A stretch of 64,000 bases of DNA from Candidatus Competibacteraceae bacterium (GTDB taxonomy: Bacteria; Pseudomonadota; Gammaproteobacteria; Competibacterales; Competibacteraceae), in the NCBI GenBank assembly GCA_016713505.1, contig JADJPA010000001.1:1931001-1995000 (forward strand), read 5' to 3'. Below, in pieces: positions 49,580 through 57,971 of the stretch. Under the pieces are notes generated by a model. The model saw only the letters and a list, made by a program, of their open reading frames with translations, searched no databases and was not told the origin of the DNA. Both the position numbers and the translations under genes were made by a program. Positions within the stretch are counted from its first letter, which is position 1. Each line of letters begins with the position of its first letter.

Positions 49580-50020
49580 TCAGCTTGCAATCGCGATCTT
49601 GCGCGGTTGCGCCGCCTCGCGTTTCGGCACGATCACTTCCAGCACGCCGTCCCTGCATTTGGCGCTGACCTTCTCGGCGTCGGCCACATCCGGCAGCGAA
49701 AACCGGCGCAAGAAGGTGCCGCGCACCCGCTCGACCCGGCGGTACTGGTCGGTTTGCTCGTCGTTCTCGCTCGCGCGCTGCCCTTTCAGGCTCAACCTCC
49801 CATTTTCAAGCGTGACCTCGATATCCTTGAGCGGCACTCCCGGCAGGTCGGCGCGAATGATGAACTGGTTCGATTCTTCCTTGATATCGACCGCGGGCGC
49901 CCAGTCCACCAGCCTATGCCCGTTTTCTGCGTCGCCGAAGCGGCTGGTGTCGAACAGACGGTCGACTTCGCGCTGTAACTGATTCAACAGATTCAAAGGC
50001 TCATAACGCATTATAACCAT
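49580..50020 (-). CDS. hsp20: Small heat-shock protein Hsp20
   Basis: A 146-residue alpha-crystallin chaperone. The N-terminal MVIMRYEPLNLLNQLQREVD is followed by the crystallin domain (WAPAVDIKEE to FLRRFSLPDVADAEKV) and a short C-terminal tail with IAIAS, resembling the I-X-I anchor. GGAG precedes the ATG. A near-consensus sigma-32 promoter lies 61-89 bases upstream. Confidence 0.95.
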   Translation of the reverse strand: MVIMRYEPLNLLNQLQREVDRLFDTSRFGDAENGHRLVDWAPAVDIKEESNQFIIRADLPGVPLKDIEVTLENGRLSLKGQRASENDEQTDQYRRVERVRGTFLRRFSLPDVADAEKVSAKCRDGVLEVIVPKREAAQPRKIAIAS

Positions 50021-50080
50021 CAGCGATCTCCTCGAATTTTAGGTTTGGCACTCTCATGAACGCCGTGTCGTCTTGCTGGT

Positions 50081-50109
50081 TAAATGAGGTTGAGCGCCTT
50101 GATTTCAAG
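50081..50109 (-). promoter_or_regulatory. Sigma-32 heat-shock promoter for hsp20
   Basis: On the minus strand CTTGAA (50109-50104), 14 bases, then CCTCATTTA (50089-50081) match the sigma-32 consensus CTTGAA-N13/15-CCCCATNTA with one mismatch. Predicted start near 50075. Confidence 0.85.
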
Positions 50110-50116
50110 GCCACCT

Positions 50117-50143
50117 TTGACATTTTTTACGTTAAACTATATG
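50117..50143 (+). promoter_or_regulatory. Sigma-70 type promoter for the TIR-CHAT gene
   Basis: A perfect TTGACA at 50117-50122 is followed at 15-17 bases by TATATG/TATGCG (50138-50145) in a local AT-rich patch. It points away from hsp20 and lies 40 bases before the chosen ATG. The -10 is imperfect. Confidence 0.6.
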
Positions 50144-50184
50144 CGCTTACGCTTTTCAATCCTTTCCCTTCGGAACCCCATGTG

Positions 50185-53100
50185 ATGGCCGTTGCCTCCG
50201 TTTTTATCTGCCACGCTCAACCCGATACCCTGTTTTCCCAAGATTTGAGTTTGGCATTGGAAACCGCTCATCTCAGCGTCTGGCGCGACCAGCAGAACTT
50301 GCGCGGCGGCAACCGCTTGGCGCCGGAGGTGCGCTGGACCATCGAACAGGCCCGTCAGGTGATCGTGGTGCTCGGCCTGAACACCGGCCAGCCGGCGTGG
50401 TTGCGTCGGGAAATCGAGATCGCCCAGGCAACCGAACGCCGCCGGGCTGGGAGTTATCGGGTGATTCCGCTCTTGCTGCCGGGGGTGGACCCGACGATTT
50501 TAACGCAATGGTTCGCGCCAGCCCCGCGTTGCGCGCCCATCCAACTGCCCGCCGAGGGGCTGGGTGAGGTTTTGCCCCTGCTGCTGGCCGCCTTGGACGA
50601 ACCGCCGCCTGGCGACCCTCCCAGCGGCCGCAATCCGCCGCCGCTGGCGGAGCTGGAACTTGACTTCGCACCGGAAGATTCCGCCGGACGCTGGCGCTGG
50701 GTCGCTCGCCTGCGCCGCCCGGCGGACCCCGTGCCGGCCGATGACGAACTCAGCGCGCACGGTCTGCCGCCCGGCCCTTTTCCGGGCCGCCTCCTGAATT
50801 GGTACTTGCAAAGCCATCCGTGCTGGCCGACCGACACTCTGCGCTATCTGGCTCGCCGCACTGAAACCCTGCTGGCGAAGTGGGGTCGGTCGTTTCACAA
50901 CGCCATCTTGGAAGCGCCCGGACCGCACCAACTGACCGCTGCCTGGCGCAACGCGCCGGAACGTTACGAATTGCGTCTGACGGTGCGGGCCGCCACGGAT
51001 CATCCGGCCGTCGCAACCGTGCTCGGCTTGCCCTGGGAGCTGCTGCACGGTCCGACCGGCTTCCTGATGCAGGGCAAGCGCCCCGTCCAATTCCTGCGCC
51101 GGTTTGCGGGCGGGGGGACTGTCTTCGCGCCGGTCCCCCCGCCCCTACGGCTGCTCGCCATCAGCCCCCGGCCCGACACCGAACCGACTGGCCATCCCGA
51201 CTACCGACGCAGCGCCTTGCCTCTGCTGGAAGCGCTGGACAGTCTGGGCAGTCTGGTTGAACCGCGCTTGCTGGCTCCGCCGACCCCAGGCACGCTGGAA
51301 AAGCAGTTGAACGACGCTTGGGCGGCCGGACGCCCGTTCGCCGCCGTCCACCTGGACAGCTATCTCCGCGACGATCTCGACAGCAACACGATCTTGATCG
51401 GCTTCGAGGCCAGCTACGACTTGCACGCCCCGATTTGTCGCGAAGCCCACTTCATCGCGGCGACGGCGCTGGCGTCTCTGCTCGCCACCTACTGCGTCCG
51501 CCTGGTGGTGCTGTGCGCTTCAACAGACAGCGCCTCACCCTCCACCGCGACCGTCGGCCTGATCGCCGCGCTGTTGAAGGCTGGAATCACGGCGGTGATC
51601 ACCGTGCGGCCCGATACCCCGCAGGAAACTCAGCGGCAGTTCTGGAGCACGTTTTATGAAGAATTGCTGGGCGGCGCGAAGATCGCTCAAGCCTTGAACA
51701 CCAGCCAGCGCCGTTTGGCCAGCGACAGCTACCGCGCGGCCGGTTTGGGCGGCGGCGGCGTGCACTTGCACGATTGGTTTTGCTTTAACCTCTATCTGGG
51801 CGAACGCGATCCCCGGCTCTGCCTGCGTCCCCCGTTGGAGCTTTGGCGCCGGTTGCTGGGGCAGGCCCATTTCAACCCACCGCGCTTGTTGCCTCCACCG
51901 CCCTCCACCGGCTTCATCGGCCGCGGGCGTGACTTGTTGGTCCTGGAACGGTTGCTGGAAGAACGTCCCGCCGTCTTCCTGCGGGGTCCCGGCGGCAACG
52001 GGAAAACCGCCACCGCCACCGCCCTGGTGACGTGGCTGGCCCATTGTGGCCGTTATGGCCACTTGGCCTACGCGCGCGGTGACGACGCCAGCGATCCGCG
52101 CACGCTGCTGGAAACGCTCGGCCGGCAGTTGTTGCCCGAAGGCGAGCGCTGGTCGGTCGGCCGCTATCCGAGTCTGTGGCGGGCTCTCGACGATCTCCGT
52201 CAAAGCTTGCGGACCCGGCCCGCCCTGATCGTGCTCGATCAGTTGGAGCGCTGGCCGGCGGAGCAGGACGCGGCCTTCGACCTGTTTTGGAAAGACTTTT
52301 TAAATGAATGGCCGGAGCTGCGGCTGTTGGGATTGGGCCGCTTGGGGCCGCCGCCTTTCGCTCAACCTTGGGTGGAAACCACCCTAAGCGCCATGGATGA
52401 CCAAGAGGCCATCACTCTGGTCGGTAAAACGCTGATCGCCGATCGGGAAATGCCGCCGCCCAGCGATAGCGGCAGCGGCTTTCAGCAGTTGCTCGCGCTG
52501 GTCAGGCTGGCCGCCGGGTACCCCATCGCCTTGCAGCGCCTGGCCCGTGAAATCGGCGCGCGGGGCGCGCACGCAACCCTGCGCGCTTTAACGGGGCCGC
52601 TCCGCGCCGACTTGTTACGCCTTCATGGCGACGACCCGCAATGGCCGCTTTTTTTAAGCTTGGAACTGGCGTTGCGCCATCTTTCCCCCGAAGACCGGGA
52701 ACGCTCGACCCTGTTGGCTTTTTGCAAGGATGGCGTCAACCGCCTCGTCTTGGGGAAAGCGCTCGAACTCGACGCCCAGCGCCTCGACGCCTTCTGCGAG
52801 CGGCTCCTCCAACTCGGTCTGGCGGAGGATCGCGGCTACGGTCATCTGCGTTTGGATATCGCGCTGTCCCATTATATAAACAGCCGGTTGCCCGCCAACC
52901 AGCGGCCGCTCTGGCGCGAGCGCTGGTGCGCCGGCATGGAGCAATTGCTGGAAGTACTCTACCAGCAGTCCTTCAAAGACAGCGCCCGCACCACGCGGCT
53001 CCTACGGTTGGAGCTACCTAATCTGCTGGCCCTGCTGCGCGATTACCAGCAACACGCCAAACCGGAACAAACCGCTCATTTAGCCACCCGCCTGGAACAG

Positions 53101-54447
53101 TTGCTCGCCACCCTCGGCGTGCCCGCCGCCCTGGATGAAGCGGTGGCCGCCCGCGAACGCGCCAGCCAAGCATTGTCCGGCTGGAGCCGGATCCGCTTTG
53201 AAACCGAGCGGCTGCGGATCGAGCGATTGCGCGATGGCGGGTCCATCGAGGAGGCCCTTCAGGCCGCCCGCAAACTGCTGCGCCAGTGCCAGACGGCCGG
53301 CGATGAATCCTACGCTGGAGCGCGTTACGATCTGGCGCGCGCCTATTTGCAGCTGGGAAAACTGCTCAAGCTGGCCGGCGCCGCCGAACCCGCCGCGCGA
53401 GAGTTGACCGAGGCGCGCGGGCTGTTCCAGAGCCTGGCTGACGCCGGCAACGCCAGCGCCGGCCGCATGGTCGCGGTCGCCGATGCGGAAATCGGTGACT
53501 GCCTGATTTATCTGCAACGCCTTCAGGAAGCCGCCGCCGCCTACGAAGCCGCGATCGCCCGCGCCGGTTCGAGCACCGCCAACCTGACGCTGGCGGCCAA
53601 CAAGATGCAGTTGGGGTTAGTGCGCCAGCGTCAGGGCCATTATCCGGAAGCGATCGTCTTGTACGATACCGCCCGAGCCATCTTCGAAACGCTGGGCGAA
53701 TCGGAAGGGACCGCCCGCGCCTGGCGTCAGATCGGCGTGGCTCACAAACTGAACGAAGCACTGCCGGCCGCGCTGCACGCTTGCCAGCAAGCGCTTTACC
53801 TGTACGAGCGGCAACGCAACCGCGGCGAAATATCGGAAATCTTGGGCGAACTCGGCCATCTGCATCTGGCGTTGAGCCAACTAGAAGAAGCCGCCCTGGC
53901 CTACCGGCGCATGTCCGAACTGTGCGCTCAACTGGGCGATGGCCTCGGTGAGGAGTCTGCTCGCAACCATTTGGCGAACGTGTTGATCCAGCTCAGACGG
54001 CACGACGAGGCCCGCCAGGAATTATACCGGGCCAGCGAGTGCAACCTGCCAGACAGCTTGACCGCGCGTAACTGGGCGATCCGGCGCGGCCTGAACGACC
54101 TCGGCCAAGCCGTCCCCAATCCCGAGGTCGCCGATCAAGCCCGCCAGCAAGCCATGCAAAAGTATTTGGCTTACCGGCGGGCGGGCGGTAAAAACACCAA
54201 TCCAGGCGCCCGTCTTTGCGAGCAGATCGGTCATGCCATTCGCGCTGGCAATGTCGCCAGCCTGGCGGCCATGCTGGAAAAAATGGCGGCGAGCCCCAAT
54301 ATTCCAGCTCCGGGTCAACTGTTGATCGCCAAGCTGCAAGCCATCCTGGCCGGCTCCCGCGATCCTGCCTTGGCCGATGATTCCAACCTGCATTATCAAT
54401 ATGCGGTCGAACTGCAACTGCTGTTCGAGGAACTCGCCAAGCCGTGA
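50185..54447 (+). CDS. TIR-CHAT-NTPase(STAND)-TPR protein, candidate conflict/immune system
   Basis: A 1420-residue multidomain protein from ATG 50185; an in-frame start at 50056 would lie upstream of the promoter. A TIR domain occupies about 5-137 (VFICHAQPD, and WLRREIEIA with the NADase glutamate at Glu76). A CHAT (caspase-like) domain spans about 200-560 with the hallmark LPWELLHGP (282-290). Its catalytic His and Cys positions appear to be Tyr393 (VHLDSY) and Ser446 (VVLCAS), so it may be inactive. A P-loop NTPase follows (FIGRGRDL, GPGGNGKT 601-608, Walker B LIVLDQLE from 681), then a helical region and about five TPRs (about 1020-1310). The arrangement is that of STAND sensors: TPRs sense, the NTPase oligomerises, and TIR degrades NAD. 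No partner gene is adjacent. Confidence 0.85.
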   Translation: MAVASVFICHAQPDTLFSQDLSLALETAHLSVWRDQQNLRGGNRLAPEVRWTIEQARQVIVVLGLNTGQPAWLRREIEIAQATERRRAGSYRVIPLLLPGVDPTILTQWFAPAPRCAPIQLPAEGLGEVLPLLLAALDEPPPGDPPSGRNPPPLAELELDFAPEDSAGRWRWVARLRRPADPVPADDELSAHGLPPGPFPGRLLNWYLQSHPCWPTDTLRYLARRTETLLAKWGRSFHNAILEAPGPHQLTAAWRNAPERYELRLTVRAATDHPAVATVLGLPWELLHGPTGFLMQGKRPVQFLRRFAGGGTVFAPVPPPLRLLAISPRPDTEPTGHPDYRRSALPLLEALDSLGSLVEPRLLAPPTPGTLEKQLNDAWAAGRPFAAVHLDSYLRDDLDSNTILIGFEASYDLHAPICREAHFIAATALASLLATYCVRLVVLCASTDSASPSTATVGLIAALLKAGITAVITVRPDTPQETQRQFWSTFYEELLGGAKIAQALNTSQRRLASDSYRAAGLGGGGVHLHDWFCFNLYLGERDPRLCLRPPLELWRRLLGQAHFNPPRLLPPPPSTGFIGRGRDLLVLERLLEERPAVFLRGPGGNGKTATATALVTWLAHCGRYGHLAYARGDDASDPRTLLETLGRQLLPEGERWSVGRYPSLWRALDDLRQSLRTRPALIVLDQLERWPAEQDAAFDLFWKDFLNEWPELRLLGLGRLGPPPFAQPWVETTLSAMDDQEAITLVGKTLIADREMPPPSDSGSGFQQLLALVRLAAGYPIALQRLAREIGARGAHATLRALTGPLRADLLRLHGDDPQWPLFLSLELALRHLSPEDRERSTLLAFCKDGVNRLVLGKALELDAQRLDAFCERLLQLGLAEDRGYGHLRLDIALSHYINSRLPANQRPLWRERWCAGMEQLLEVLYQQSFKDSARTTRLLRLELPNLLALLRDYQQHAKPEQTAHLATRLEQLLATLGVPAALDEAVAARERASQALSGWSRIRFETERLRIERLRDGGSIEEALQAARKLLRQCQTAGDESYAGARYDLARAYLQLGKLLKLAGAAEPAARELTEARGLFQSLADAGNASAGRMVAVADAEIGDCLIYLQRLQEAAAAYEAAIARAGSSTANLTLAANKMQLGLVRQRQGHYPEAIVLYDTARAIFETLGESEGTARAWRQIGVAHKLNEALPAALHACQQALYLYERQRNRGEISEILGELGHLHLALSQLEEAALAYRRMSELCAQLGDGLGEESARNHLANVLIQLRRHDEARQELYRASECNLPDSLTARNWAIRRGLNDLGQAVPNPEVADQARQQAMQKYLAYRRAGGKNTNPGARLCEQIGHAIRAGNVASLAAMLEKMAASPNIPAPGQLLIAKLQAILAGSRDPALADDSNLHYQYAVELQLLFEELAKP

Positions 54448-54494
54448 CCGACGCCGACCCCCGCGATCGACGGGTCGCAACCAATCCAGTACGG

Positions 54495-57284
54495 TTAGTC
54501 GCTTAGCCCATGCGGCTTAGCCACCGGGGCCTCGGGTAGCGCCAGCAGGGCGCGGCGCACCCCCTCAAACTCTCGTTCCAGCACCGCCAGATCTTCGGTC
54601 GCGCCCGCCAATTGGCCTTCCTTGCCTCGCATCTCCAGTTGCCCGCACAATTTCGAGAACTGGGCGGCTCCCAGGTTAGCGCTGGCCGACTTCAACGGGT
54701 GGGCAACCGCGCGAACGCGCGCGCTGTCCCCGTCCTGGAGGGCGGCCCGGATCGCCGCGATTTGGTCGGGTGCGCTTTCGAGAAAAAGCGTGATGATCCG
54801 GCCTAAGACACTGGCGCCCCCGCGATCCAGGGCGCGAATCTGGGCGAGTTGCGCGAGGTCCAACAGCGCTTTTTCCTGATTATCCGCCGGCGGAGGAGCG
54901 GCGGCCAACTCCGCACCAGTCCCGCGCTGAGGCAACCAGCGTTCGAGGATTCCGTTGAGCTGCGCCGTCGTGAACGGCTTGGTGAGATAATCGTCCATGC
55001 CGGCGGCCAGACATAACTCACGATCGCCGATCAAAGCGTTGGCGGTCAGAGCGATCACCGGCAGCCGGGCCCCGATAGCCGGTTCGATCGCCCGAAACCG
55101 ACGGGTGGCCTCAAACCCGTCGAGCACCGGCATCTGGCAATCCATCAGCACCAACGAATAGCTCTGCCGGGCGAGCGCGGCCAGCGCCTGCTCGCCGTCT
55201 TCCGCCAGCTCGACTTGCACGCCCAAAGCTTGCAACATTTCATAACCCAGTTCCTGGTTGACGGGATTATCTTCCACCAACAGAACCCGCTGTCCGCGCC
55301 GCTCGAACTGCGCTAGGCTGATCGCCGCGACGGGCGGCGGCTGTTTCTCCAACCGGCTTTGCGGCTCCTTGCCCGTCGCCGCTAAAAGGCACTGATGGAG
55401 TTGCGCTTTCCGCAAGGGTTTGGGCAGGCAAGCTTGGATTCCCAACGCCTGCATTTGCTCGCTGTCCGAGGCTTCCCAGATCGAACTCAGCATGACCACC
55501 GACAGCCGCGCCAGAACCGGATCGGCTCGGATCTCTTTGATCAGCTCGATGCCGCTCATTTCCGGCATTTTTTGATCGAACAACCCCAGATTGAAGGGGG
55601 CACCGGCGGCGGACGCCTCTCGCAGCAAGCGCAGCGCCCGCGGCGCTCCATCGGCGCTGGCATACGCAACACCCCAATCCGACAACAATTTTTCGACCAG
55701 CGCCCGATTGGAAGCACTGTCATCCACCACGAGCGCCTTCAGCGCGCCCGGCGCGATGAAAGAAGGCGAGCGATCCGTTTGAACTCCCCCGTCCTTGGCC
55801 AAACGGGCGGTGAACCAAAATCGGGTGCCACGCCCCAACACACTGTCCACCCCCACTTCCCCGCCCATCAACCCCGCCAGTCGCTTGCAAATGGCCAAGC
55901 CCAACCCCGTGCCGCCGTACTTGCGGGTCGTCGAACTGTCGGCTTGCGAGAAAGAACTGAAAAGGCGAGACTGCGCTTCGGGCGCGATGCCAATTCCCGT
56001 ATCCCTGATTTCGAAATGCAGCACGATTTCGGAGTCTTCCTCACGCGCGCAGGTCACGCACAAAACCACCTCGCCAGCCTGCGTGAATTTGAACGCATTG
56101 CCGAGAAGGTTGGTCAACACCTGCCGCAACCTCCCGACATCGCCTCGCAAGGTTGAATGCACGCCGGGCTCCACCCAACAAATCAACTCCAGCCCCTTGC
56201 GATGGGCCCGCTCGGCGAATAATTCGCCCAAGTTGTCAACCAGCTCCTCAAGATCGAAAGCGATGCACTCAAGTTCAAGCTTCCCAGCCTCGATCTTCGA
56301 GAAATCCAGAATATCGTTGATGATGGCGAGCAGCGACTCGGCGGAGCCGCGAATGTTGCTCACAAATCGCCGCTGGCGCACGGACAGCTCCGAATCGGCC
56401 AACAGTTCCGCCATCCCCATGACGCCGTTCATGGGCGTGCGGATTTCATGGCTCATGCGCGCGAGAAAATCGCTCTTGGCGCGGTTCGCCCGCTCCGCAT
56501 CTTCCTTGGCGACATGCAGTTCGGCATCCTGGTGCTGGATCTGCTCCAGCATGGTGTTGAAGCCTTGCATGAGCGTGCCGATTTCGTCATTGGCGCTCCG
56601 AGGGACCCGCACGGAGTAGTCTTTCGTGATCGAAATCTCTCGCATCCGGCTCGCGAGCGTGATGATGGGATCCGAGATCAGATGCTGAAGCCTTGAGGCC
56701 AACAGATAGGCGATGGCAAACGCCCCCAACAGCACCAGCAAGGCCAACAACAACCGCCGTCGAATCAATTGGTCGAGGCTCGACAGATCGAGCGCCAAAT
56801 CCATGAAACCCGACAGTTTCCCGTTGACGACAATCTGTTGGCTGATCCCTAAATACCCGTCTTGGAAGCTAAACGAAGGCGGTTTTTGCCCCGCGTTCGA
56901 ACCGCCTGACGCGCGCGGGATTTTTTGTTCGCTCTCGAACATCTGTTCGAGCAGCCGGGCATGGTGCAGATTTTGGCTCTGATAACGCGCGAACTCGCGA
57001 CCGTCGAGGGAGCGAACGCGGGCTGCCGCTACCTCGGGTACGCTGCTGAACGCGGCGAGAATTTCGTTGGCGGTGTCCGGATCTCGGAAGGCCAGCGCCG
57101 CCGAGCTGTTGACCGCCACCACCCGCGCCAGGGATGAGGCGAAATCGCGCGCGTTGCGGCGCAGGGTGTAGATATCGCTGACGACCAGGATCGTCAGCGC
57201 CACGGCCAGACCGATCACCGTGCTGACCAGCGCAATGGCGATCACTTTCTGTTTGATCGGCCGATCGCGAACCAAAAGCAACAT
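54495..57284 (-). CDS. Hybrid sensor histidine kinase with CHASE8, two REC and Hpt domains
   Basis: A 929-residue BarA-like tripartite kinase. Membrane helices at about 14-35 and 178-196 flank a periplasmic CHASE8-type sensor. HAMP (about 198-250), HisKA with His279 in [13 protein letters not shown], and HATPase ([18 protein letters not shown]) follow. The first receiver has [11 protein letters not shown], the second [11 protein letters not shown], and the C-terminal Hpt reads [13 protein letters not shown]. It begins two bases after the YfiR-like gene, so it is the last gene of the TonB receptor-YfiR-kinase operon. The output regulator is not in the window. Confidence 0.93.
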   Translation of the reverse strand: MLLLVRDRPIKQKVIAIALVSTVIGLAVALTILVVSDIYTLRRNARDFASSLARVVAVNSSAALAFRDPDTANEILAAFSSVPEVAAARVRSLDGREFARYQSQNLHHARLLEQMFESEQKIPRASGGSNAGQKPPSFSFQDGYLGISQQIVVNGKLSGFMDLALDLSSLDQLIRRRLLLALLVLLGAFAIAYLLASRLQHLISDPIITLASRMREISITKDYSVRVPRSANDEIGTLMQGFNTMLEQIQHQDAELHVAKEDAERANRAKSDFLARMSHEIRTPMNGVMGMAELLADSELSVRQRRFVSNIRGSAESLLAIINDILDFSKIEAGKLELECIAFDLEELVDNLGELFAERAHRKGLELICWVEPGVHSTLRGDVGRLRQVLTNLLGNAFKFTQAGEVVLCVTCAREEDSEIVLHFEIRDTGIGIAPEAQSRLFSSFSQADSSTTRKYGGTGLGLAICKRLAGLMGGEVGVDSVLGRGTRFWFTARLAKDGGVQTDRSPSFIAPGALKALVVDDSASNRALVEKLLSDWGVAYASADGAPRALRLLREASAAGAPFNLGLFDQKMPEMSGIELIKEIRADPVLARLSVVMLSSIWEASDSEQMQALGIQACLPKPLRKAQLHQCLLAATGKEPQSRLEKQPPPVAAISLAQFERRGQRVLLVEDNPVNQELGYEMLQALGVQVELAEDGEQALAALARQSYSLVLMDCQMPVLDGFEATRRFRAIEPAIGARLPVIALTANALIGDRELCLAAGMDDYLTKPFTTAQLNGILERWLPQRGTGAELAAAPPPADNQEKALLDLAQLAQIRALDRGGASVLGRIITLFLESAPDQIAAIRAALQDGDSARVRAVAHPLKSASANLGAAQFSKLCGQLEMRGKEGQLAGATEDLAVLEREFEGVRRALLALPEAPVAKPHGLSD

Positions 57285-57286
57285 TT

Positions 57287-57949
57287 TTAACGGCCCGTAC
57301 TCGTGGAATCGCGAACGACCGTGGCCAGATTGAGCAGCTTGGCGCTGATCCGCAACTTGCCCTTTTCCACCATATCGATGTTGATGCGCGGATGGATCCG
57401 CCGGTCCTGCCGCACCAGCGCGATCATTCCGCCATTGTTTTCAAAGTTTTCCATATCGCTGACCGTCAACACTTGGGCGGAGAGCGCCGCTTGCACCAAT
57501 TTCCAGCTTTCCGCTCCGCGAAAGCCGCTTGTACCCATATAAAGGATGTGGCATTCCGCAACATTGGAGGCCGTCACTTCGCGCTGGACACTCAGCGGCC
57601 GCCCTCGCATCGTCTCGCCTTTCAAGACATTTTGCAGTAGCGGCACCAATTCGTCATCCAGCACGCAGTATCGGAACGGTTTTGCGGGATCCTGCCTGAC
57701 GTCCTGCGGCCAGTTTATAAAACTCGCAAAATTGTAGAGAAATACGGCTTTCACCTCATTTTCACTAAAATCATCCGCAACGGCTGGGCCGTCGACGGCC
57801 GCCAAACCGAGCAAGCCGAACCCGACCACAAACCCGCGCCAGCCTCTTGCGGGACGAGCGCTACGAGTGCGGGTCACTTCGGGTGCGAGCGGTCGAGCAC
57901 AGGGCTTAACCCACCACCGAGATGTGGCAGCGACGGGTAATGCATTCAC
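57287..57949 (-). CDS. YfiR family (DUF4154) periplasmic protein
   Basis: A 220-residue protein with the DUF4154 pattern [52 protein letters not shown] and [18 protein letters not shown]. YfiR-type proteins sit in the periplasm and repress a membrane diguanylate cyclase or, as in this gene order, probably modulate the adjacent CHASE8 kinase. GTG at 57949 gives a long basic leader before the hydrophobic stretch [13 protein letters not shown]; the true start may be nearer that stretch. It follows the TonB receptor by 22 bases. Confidence 0.88.
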   Translation of the reverse strand: MNALPVAATSRWWVKPCARPLAPEVTRTRSARPARGWRGFVVGFGLLGLAAVDGPAVADDFSENEVKAVFLYNFASFINWPQDVRQDPAKPFRYCVLDDELVPLLQNVLKGETMRGRPLSVQREVTASNVAECHILYMGTSGFRGAESWKLVQAALSAQVLTVSDMENFENNGGMIALVRQDRRIHPRINIDMVEKGKLRISAKLLNLATVVRDSTSTGR

Positions 57950-57971
57950 TGGTGTGCTATCGAGAGACTAT

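Noticed and set aside
50056..50184. Upstream start for the TIR-CHAT protein
   Set aside because: The extra 43 residues would be encoded over the promoter and across the hsp20 sigma-32 promoter, and the TIR fold begins right after ATG 50185.
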